Shown here one piece after another: positions 7,975 to 13,211 of a stretch of DNA of 13,211 nucleotides (within the stretch, counting starts at the first letter, position 1; each line of letters begins with the position of its first letter). Made by a program: the position numbers and the translations under genes. The notes beneath the pieces are model-generated. The model was not told where the DNA came from. It made no database searches and was given only the letters and a program-made list of their open reading frames with translations. The DNA lies in NCBI GenBank assembly GCA_013298455.1, contig JAAFHR010000039.1, positions 1 to 13,211 on the forward strand. Direction: 5' to 3'. The DNA is from Betaproteobacteria bacterium (lineage in GTDB: Bacteria > Pseudomonadota > Gammaproteobacteria > Burkholderiales > Casimicrobiaceae).

Positions 7975-9334
7975 TAGTTCGTCTCTTTCATAGAAGCTTC
8001 TAGTTGTTCGATGACGCGGTGCATGGCCATGGAGTGCGAGCCCTTGGCCAAGAGCGTTGTGTGTGTATCTAGCTCACCTCGGAGCGCATTGACGAGGGAT
8101 TCGAGCGTTGAAAACGATTGACCCGAGCGACCGAAATGCTCGGCAACACTCGAAAAACGTTGACCCAAAGTGAACACCCGATCTAAGCCCGCATCAGCCG
8201 CGTAGCGTGCCACGTCACGATGTAGCGCTTGCCAGTTTTCGCCCATTTCGGCCATATCGCCGATGACGAGGATGCGCTTGCCGGGCATCGTACGAAGCAC
8301 GTCAATGGCGGCGCGCATCGACGCTGGGTTGGCGTTGTAGCTGTCGTCAATGGCGAGCGTGCCGTTGGGCAATCGCCTATTGGTCAAGCGGCCGGAGACA
8401 TTGCTCGCCACTCGCAAACCGTCGATCATGGCTTGTGCCGGAATCCCGATGGCGTGAGCGGCGCCAATGGCGGCAAGTGCATTGCTTGCATTGTGCGCAC
8501 CGAGCATCGGAAGATCAACGGTATGCTCATCCGAACTTCTGTCCAGCGTGAAGCTGAGGCGTGTTGGCGCAGCAAACTCGCCGCGCACCGTGGCGTTAGC
8601 GCTCGTGCCAAAGCTGATTTGCTTGAAGTCGCGGGTGATCACTTGCCAATAGGCGAAAAACGCATCGTCGCGATTGATGACTGCGCAGCCATTGGCTGCG
8701 AGACCCTCGAAGATTTCACCCTTGGCTTTCGCCACGCCCATCAGCGAACCTACACCTTCCAAATGTGCGGGCCCAGCGTTGGTGATCACGGCGACATTGG
8801 GTTTCGCTAATCGTGTAAGTAGCGAGATCTCGTCAAGTGATTCATCCCCATCTCAACGATGGCGACTTTGTGGTGTGCGCGCAGCCGGAGCAGCGTGAGT
8901 GGCACGCCGATGTGGTTATTGAGATTGCCGTGCGTCGCGATCACCGCATCATTGCCGAAATGCACGCCCATGATGGACGCGAGCATTTGCTTGGTGGTTG
9001 TTTTGCCATTACTGCCAGTGACTGCAATCACTGGCAACGAAAACTGCTCGCGATGGGCCCTCGAAATCGCTTGGAGCGCGGCCAACGTGTCTGCCACCCG
9101 CAACACGCAAACGTCGGAGCTGACCGAGACCTCCTGCGATACCAATACGCCCGCAGCACCCGCGGCCACAGCCTGAGCCACAAACGCATGACCGTCGAAC
9201 GATTCGCCTTTGAGCGCCACGAACAAACAGCCCGCCTCAATAGTGCGGCTGTCGATGACGACGCTCGTAAACGTTTGCGCCGCGCCGCTGAGCACGGCAT
9301 TGCAAGCCACCGCCATACGAGCGCTAGAGAGCAT
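7974..9334 (-). pseudogene. murF: UDP-MurNAc-tripeptide--D-Ala-D-Ala ligase MurF, broken by a one-base frameshift
   Basis: MurF adds D-Ala-D-Ala to UDP-MurNAc-tripeptide, the last cytoplasmic step. The first frame gives 175 residues from ATG 9334, with P-loop TGSNGKTTT (106-114), THGNLNNHIGVPL (134-146) and EMGMNH (161-166), then nine wrong residues and a TAG at 8807. In the next frame the family sequence resumes directly as DEISLLTRLAKPNVAVI and continues with AHLEGVGSL, AKGEI, DDSYNANP, GDMAEMG and a C-terminal KGS to the TAA at 7974. One missing base near 8835-8836 explains everything; restoring it gives 453 residues, the normal length. No other damage is seen. The gene is usually essential, so this is either a sequence error or a very recent mutation. 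Fragment 7974-8789 is not a separate gene: its apparent start is an internal GTG. Confidence 0.9.
8835..8836 (-). other. Frameshift site in murF (one base missing)
   Basis: On the coding strand the codons ATG AAT CAC (ending at 8837) are followed by TT and then GAC GAG ATC in the shifted frame. A complete codon such as TTC or TTT (Phe) in place of TT restores a continuous MurF. The spot has no X XXY YYZ slippery heptamer, so programmed -1 frameshifting is unlikely. Confidence 0.88.
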
Positions 9335-10817
9335 GGTTCACCTCGCTGCGTTGAGCGCGTTGAAATAGCGCCTGTCGCGCAATCTCAACGTCTGAAAACG
9401 GATAGCGAACGCCTTTAATTTCTTGGTAGTCCTCGTGACCCTTTCCCGCGATCAGAACGATGTCGTGGTCGGATGCTGAGGCAATGGCAGCGGCAATGGC
9501 CTCGCGCCGATCTACGACAACGGTTGCTGACATGCCGCTCCGAGACAGCACGCCCGATTCAATGTCGGCAGTGATGGTTTCGGGGACTTCGCTTCGCGGA
9601 TTGTCGCTCGTGATCACCAGGGAATCAGCGATCTTCGAGGCGATTTCGCCCATCTGTGGGCGCTTCGTGCGATCACGATCGCCGCCACAACCAAACACCA
9701 CGATGAGCTTTTGATGGGCGGTCTCTCGGAGGGTATGCAGCGCCTTGGAGAGCGCGTCGGGCGTGTGGGCGTAGTCCACGTACACAGCAGGTTGTGTGCT
9801 GACGGCGTTCGGCTCGCCCACGCGCTGCATACGACCGGGTGCCGCGCTGACCTTCGAGAGCGCGGCAGCGACATGTTCCGCATCGAAACCCTGCGACACG
9901 AGTGTGGCTGCAACGGCGAGCATGTTGTAGGCGTTGAATCGACCGACGATCTGCGTATCAACGATGAGCTCACCCCACGGCGATGCGATTTCAAGGCGCA
10001 TGCCGTCGCTCGTGCTGCTTGCAATGCGTCCCCGAACGAGCCCTGCGTTCATGCCGTAGCCAATCGTTTGCGGCAGCTTTCGCGCAATCAGGTGAGCGCC
10101 GAATTCGTCATCAGCGTTGATGATGCGATGTTTGGTGGGGTAGTCTGAAAAGAGCTTGGCCTTCGCCGCGCCGTAGGCTTCCATCGTGCGGTGATAGTCG
10201 AGATGATCCTGCGTCAGATTGGTGAACACCGTTGCGTCAAAGCGTACCCCGCTCACACGCCCTTGATCGAGCGCGTGCGAGCTCACTTCCATGGCCACCG
10301 ATTGCGCGCCCGCTTCGAGCAAATCGCGCAAAGTCGTGTGCACGCTTGCAGCGTCGGGTGTCGTGTTGGCTGTGGCCTGTAACGAGCCGAGCAATCCGCT
10401 GCCGAGCGTGCCAATGAGTCCGGCGCTGCCCGGTGTTTGGCTGAGTGAATCGTAAGCTTGCGCCAGCCAACTCGCGACGGTGGTTTTGCCGTTGGTTCCG
10501 GTCACGCCCACGACCCGTAGCGACTGCGAAGGACGAGCATAGAAATCATCAGCGACAACGCCGATGATTCGGGCCAAGTTTTCAACCGCAATCATCGGCA
10601 CTGAGGTAGGTGCGCTGCTTGCAGCCCCTTCGCCGGGCTGCAACAAGACGGCCGCTGCACCGGCTTGCACCGCCGATTCGATGTAGCGCCGACCATCGCT
10701 CACCTGCCCCGGAAAGGCTGCAAACACATCGCCCGGTTGCACGGCGCGCGAGTCAACCACCAAGCGATTCCGCGTGATCCCAAACTGGTCCAAGCGTGTG
10801 ATCGCTGGGTGCGTCAT
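9324..10817 (-). CDS. murE: UDP-MurNAc-L-Ala-D-Glu--2,6-diaminopimelate ligase MurE
   Basis: MurE adds the third stem-peptide residue in the cytoplasm. The 497-residue product has an N-terminal UDP-binding domain with VDSRAVQPGDVFAA (21-34), P-loop TGTNGKTT (106-113), NTTPD (151-155), EVSSHALDQGR (177-187), NLTQDHLDYHR (200-210), a C-terminal domain with DYAHTPDAL (348-356), GCGGDRD (376-382), DNPRSE (405-410) and GKGHEDYQ (458-465). DNPR is the known signature for meso-diaminopimelate rather than lysine, as expected for a Gram-negative cell wall. The ATG at 10817 overlaps the ftsI stop as ATGA, with AAGGGAG five bases upstream. Its 3' end overlaps murF by 11 bases; the two genes are separate, not fused. 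Confidence 0.97.
   Translation of the reverse strand: MTHPAITRLDQFGITRNRLVVDSRAVQPGDVFAAFPGQVSDGRRYIESAVQAGAAAVLLQPGEGAASSAPTSVPMIAVENLARIIGVVADDFYARPSQSLRVVGVTGTNGKTTVASWLAQAYDSLSQTPGSAGLIGTLGSGLLGSLQATANTTPDAASVHTTLRDLLEAGAQSVAMEVSSHALDQGRVSGVRFDATVFTNLTQDHLDYHRTMEAYGAAKAKLFSDYPTKHRIINADDEFGAHLIARKLPQTIGYGMNAGLVRGRIASSTSDGMRLEIASPWGELIVDTQIVGRFNAYNMLAVAATLVSQGFDAEHVAAALSKVSAAPGRMQRVGEPNAVSTQPAVYVDYAHTPDALSKALHTLRETAHQKLIVVFGCGGDRDRTKRPQMGEIASKIADSLVITSDNPRSEVPETITADIESGVLSRSGMSATVVVDRREAIAAAIASASDHDIVLIAGKGHEDYQEIKGVRYPFSDVEIARQALFQRAQRSEVNHAL
9339..9344 (-). promoter_or_regulatory. Ribosome-binding site of murF
   Basis: GAGGTG, a six-base match to the 16S rRNA 3' end, lies four bases before the ATG at 9334, inside the murE 3' end. 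It fixes the murF start at 9334 rather than at the internal Met7. Confidence 0.7.
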
Positions 10818-12661
10818 GGCCGCTCCCTTAGAAGTGCAACGGTCACATCGCTCGACGGCTGCGTTGGCGCATTGGGCAGCGGCGCGTCAAAGGGCACTTC
10901 AAACAAACGAAGCGTTTGGCTCATCAGCGCCGAGAAAATGGGCGCAGCCACTTGCCCGCCGTAAAAGATGCCGCCGGTGGGCTCATCCACCATCACAGCG
11001 ATCACGTAGCGGGGATTTGATACGGGCGCGAGCCCAGCGAACGAAGCCACGTATCGTCCTTCGGTGTAGACCGCACCGGCGAGCTTTTTCGCTGTGCCGG
11101 TTTTGCCCGCCACACGATAGCCCGGTACTTGCGAGAGCGGCGCGGTACCTTCACGGTTCGTTGCTTTTTCGAGCATCGGTAGCAGCTGGGCAACGGTCTC
11201 GGGCGAATACACGCGATTTTTTCGACCGCCACCATCGCTCTTAAAGAGCGTGACATCGACCACATTGCCGCGATTGGCAAACACCGTGTAAGCACGAGCC
11301 AGCTGCACCAAATTCACCGACAGGCCATAGCCGTAGCTCATCGTGGCTTTTTCAATCGGACGCCAGGTTTGCGCCGCGCGAAGCCGACCATGCGCCTCGC
11401 CCGGAAATCCGGTTTGTGGCGCGACACCGAAGCCCGCGCGCTGCAAGTGCCGCCACATCACTTCGTTGGGCAGGCGCTCGGCGATCCGCGCAGTGCCGAC
11501 GTTGCTTGATTTCTGAACGATCTCGGTCACCGTAGCAACACCGCCGCTACCGATGCTGTGACTGTCCCCAATCGTTGCGCCGTTGATGGTGTAGCTGCCG
11601 CCCGTCATCGCGATGCTCTCAGTGGCTTTGAGCACCCCGGTGTCGATGGCAGTGGCCACAGTAAACGGTTTCATCGTGGAGCCGGGTTCGAACAAATCCG
11701 CTACAGCTCGATTGCGTAGACCGCCTGTCGCGGCAGCGCTTCGATCCCCCGGTTTCGCAGAGGGATAGTTCACCAGCGCCAGAATTTCGCCTGAATGCGC
11801 ATCAAGCACAACGGCTGCGCCGCCCTTGGCGCGATTGGCGTCCACGCCGCGCTTTAGCTCACGAAACGCGATGTGTTGCACCCGCGAATCAAGCGCTAAT
11901 TGCAGATCGCGACCCTGCTGCGGCGTGCGCAAACTGCCGTGCTCTTCCACCACGCCGCCACGGCGATCCATCGTCACACGCCGCGCGCCGACTTTGCCGG
12001 ACAACCACTCGTTTTGCGAGAGCTCGATGCCTTCTTGGCCGATGTCGTCCACGTTGGTGATGCCGAGCACTTGCCCCATCACCTCTTGTGACGGGTATTC
12101 GCGTTTGTATTCGCGCTGTAGTGACACGCCCGCGAGCTTCATCGCCGTGACGGCTTGCGCAGCCTCAGGCGTGATGCCGCGTGCCAGATACACCACATCG
12201 CGGTCCGACTCGGTTTTTTGTTTGATGTCGCTGCTGCGTTGACCGAGTACCTTGGCCAGCGCATCGATTTGCGCGGCTGTCATGTCGATCTGATCTGGAA
12301 AAGCGAGTACGCCGTGCGCCGGAACGCTCGACGCGAGCACCGCACCTTCGCGATCCAGAATCCGACCGCGTGACGCTGGCAACACCAAATCACGGAGCGT
12401 TCGCGCATCACCGCGCCGCGTTAAGTCGTCATGCTGGATTACTTGCAGGTAAACGCCGCGACCCGCCATGATCGCGAAGCCGCCCAGAATCGTAAAGATT
12501 ACAAAGTACACGCGCCACGATGACCAGCGTCCGCTACCGTTGCTGCTCGCCAAGCCGCTATCGCTCGCATAGCTTTGACGCGCCGCTTTCGGCGTGCTCT
12601 TTCCTGAGCCGCCCATCACGCGTTTCAGCCAGCCACCTTTACTGTTATTGGCTGTATTCAT
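10814..12661 (-). CDS. ftsI: Septal peptidoglycan transpeptidase FtsI (PBP3)
   Basis: FtsI is the class B penicillin-binding protein that cross-links septal peptidoglycan, paired with FtsW. The 615-residue product has a cytoplasmic tail of about 50 residues, one membrane helix (about 51-75), the pedestal domain with RGRILDREGAVLA (98-110), and a transpeptidase domain with all three active-site motifs: STMK (328-331, catalytic Ser328), SSN (385-387) and KTGT (520-523). It is slightly longer than the 588-residue E. coli protein, mainly in the Gly/Ser-rich N-terminal tail and the Pro-rich C-terminus. Start and stop both form ATGA overlaps (with ftsL and murE). AAAGGGG lies seven bases before the start. 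FtsI rather than PBP2 is chosen for its place between ftsL and murE. Confidence 0.97.
   Translation of the reverse strand: MNTANNSKGGWLKRVMGGSGKSTPKAARQSYASDSGLASSNGSGRWSSWRVYFVIFTILGGFAIMAGRGVYLQVIQHDDLTRRGDARTLRDLVLPASRGRILDREGAVLASSVPAHGVLAFPDQIDMTAAQIDALAKVLGQRSSDIKQKTESDRDVVYLARGITPEAAQAVTAMKLAGVSLQREYKREYPSQEVMGQVLGITNVDDIGQEGIELSQNEWLSGKVGARRVTMDRRGGVVEEHGSLRTPQQGRDLQLALDSRVQHIAFRELKRGVDANRAKGGAAVVLDAHSGEILALVNYPSAKPGDRSAAATGGLRNRAVADLFEPGSTMKPFTVATAIDTGVLKATESIAMTGGSYTINGATIGDSHSIGSGGVATVTEIVQKSSNVGTARIAERLPNEVMWRHLQRAGFGVAPQTGFPGEAHGRLRAAQTWRPIEKATMSYGYGLSVNLVQLARAYTVFANRGNVVDVTLFKSDGGGRKNRVYSPETVAQLLPMLEKATNREGTAPLSQVPGYRVAGKTGTAKKLAGAVYTEGRYVASFAGLAPVSNPRYVIAVMVDEPTGGIFYGGQVAAPIFSALMSQTLRLFEVPFDAPLPNAPTQPSSDVTVALLRERP
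10823..10829 (-). promoter_or_regulatory. Ribosome-binding site of murE
   Basis: AAGGGAG lies five bases before the murE ATG at 10817, within the last codons of ftsI. It supports that start along with the ATGA overlap. Confidence 0.65.
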
Positions 12662-12987
12662 TGACGCGCCCCTTTGGGGGCAGCGGCTACCGTTGCAGTT
12701 GCGGCGTCGCTACCGGCCACCGCCGAACGCACTTCCACAATCGGCGAACGCGACAGCTCTGGAAGCTCCATCTGTAGACGCTCGCGAGCCGTTTGCTCAA
12801 CGCGCGTCGGGTTCGATAGTTTGGTTTGCGCGAGCGTTGCACGCACTCGATCATTGTCGAGTTGATACGCCAAATCGCGCGCACGATTGATTTCAATGGT
12901 GAGCTGACGCACGCGGTATTGCGATGAAATCAGCGCAAACGCACTCACCCAAAGCAGCACGCCGATCACGATGTTGGCCTTGGTCAT
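12658..12987 (-). CDS. ftsL: Cell division protein FtsL
   Basis: FtsL is a small bitopic divisome protein that forms a coiled-coil complex with FtsB and FtsQ and helps activate FtsWI. The 109-residue product fits: a very short cytoplasmic start, a membrane helix (about residues 5-21), a predicted coiled coil (about 24-60) and the AREQLQM-like segment ARERLQM (67-73), followed by an Ala/Val-rich tail. Sequence conservation in this family is low, so the call rests on size, topology and position between rsmH and ftsI. The ATG at 12987 overlaps the rsmH stop as ATGA, with GGAG eight bases upstream; the stop overlaps the ftsI ATG in the same way. Confidence 0.93.
   Translation of the reverse strand: MTKANIVIGVLLWVSAFALISSQYRVRQLTIEINRARDLAYQLDNDRVRATLAQTKLSNPTRVEQTARERLQMELPELSRSPIVEVRSAVAGSDAATATVAAAPKGARQ
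12668..12681 (-). promoter_or_regulatory. ftsI ribosome-binding site in a short GC hairpin
   Basis: On the coding strand GCCCC-CAAA-GGGGC forms a five-pair GC stem with a four-base loop, seven bases before the ftsI ATG. The GGGG on its 3' side is the ftsI Shine-Dalgarno (AAAGGGG, 12669-12675). It lies in the last codons of ftsL. Folding would hide the site unless a ribosome finishing ftsL opens it, which would favour coupled translation. The pairing is seen in the sequence; the function is inferred. Confidence 0.4.
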
Positions 12988-13211
12988 TGCAAGCGCTCCG
13001 CAACGCGCAAACGAGCGCTTCGGGCGCGTGGATTCGCGGCGATTTCCTCGTCGCTCGGTGCAACATCGCTGCCGATCATACGCACCGTTGCGGCGGGCAA
13101 GCCGAGCGCTTCAGTGGGCACATGCCGCAACCGCGGATCAACCGGTGTGCGCCCCGACTGATCGCGCATCCACAATTTCACGATGCGGTCTTCGAGCGAG
13201 TGATAGGTGAT
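12984..13211 (-). CDS. rsmH: 16S rRNA (cytosine(1402)-N(4))-methyltransferase RsmH (C-terminal fragment)
   Basis: RsmH (formerly MraW) methylates N4 of C1402 in 16S rRNA and is the usual gene before ftsL in dcw clusters. Only the last 75 residues are in the window; the frame is open to the edge, so the gene continues beyond 13211. The visible part begins ITYHSLEDRIVKLWM, matching the conserved SFHSLEDRIVK segment of the family, and ends with NPRARSARLRVAERL, the typical C-terminus (NPRSRSAKLR-like). The catalytic SAM-binding domain lies outside. The stop overlaps the ftsL start as ATGA. Confidence 0.96.
   Translation of the reverse strand: MTYHSLEDRIVKLWMRDQSGRTPVDPRLRHVPTEALGLPAATVRMIGSDVAPSDEEIAANPRARSARLRVAERLQ

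Noticed and set aside
7974..8789. A separate 271-residue Mur ligase-like gene beginning at 8789
   Set aside because: Its start is an internal GTG in the middle of a conserved MurF segment; the frame carries MurF sequence upstream to 8834. It is the 3' part of the frameshifted murF.
8807..8850. Programmed -1 ribosomal frameshifting to express murF
   Set aside because: No slippery heptamer at the junction, and I know of no precedent in MurF; a simple one-base deletion or sequence error explains the data better.
1..13211. A novel defence, mobile or regulatory system
   Set aside because: The entire window is accounted for by known dcw genes on one strand with only 6 non-coding bases between genes; no inverted repeats, integrase, transposase, CRISPR repeats or tRNA were seen.

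Overview
This window is one block of the classic division and cell-wall (dcw) cluster of a Gram-negative bacterium. All genes lie on the minus strand, so transcription runs from high to low coordinates. The order is rsmH (3' end only), ftsL, ftsI, murE, murF, mraY, murD, ftsW, murG, murC, ftsQ, ftsA (5' part only). ftsZ would be expected just beyond position 1. A betaproteobacterium is the best guess. The gene order fits, MraY has a long insertion before its active-site segment like Burkholderiales-type MraY proteins, MurE carries the DNPR signature for meso-diaminopimelate, and FtsQ, FtsA and MurC look proteobacterial. This placement is judged from remembered family sequences, not from a search.

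The genes cover three linked jobs. RsmH methylates 16S rRNA. MurC, MurD, MurE and MurF build UDP-MurNAc-pentapeptide in the cytoplasm, MraY and MurG turn it into lipid II on the inner membrane, and FtsW and FtsI polymerise and cross-link it at the septum. FtsL, FtsQ and FtsA are divisome scaffold, activator and membrane-anchor proteins. Packing is extreme. Every gene overlaps its neighbour by 1 to 34 bases except mraY/murD, which are 6 bases apart. Five junctions are ATGA overlaps. The only non-coding sequence is that 6-base gap. I see no promoter, terminator, RNA gene, mobile element, CRISPR array or long repeat, and no gene on the plus strand.

Four things stand out. (1) murF is broken by a one-base deletion near 8835-8836, although the protein on both sides is intact and the gene is normally essential. 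A sequence error or a very recent mutation is more likely than decay. (2) ddl (D-Ala-D-Ala ligase), normally between murC and ftsQ, is absent, and murC and ftsQ overlap directly. (3) MurG has unusual versions of several conserved motifs. (4) The ribosome-binding site of ftsI can fold into a short GC hairpin inside ftsL. I found no previously undescribed system. This is a mostly ordinary core region with a few local oddities.
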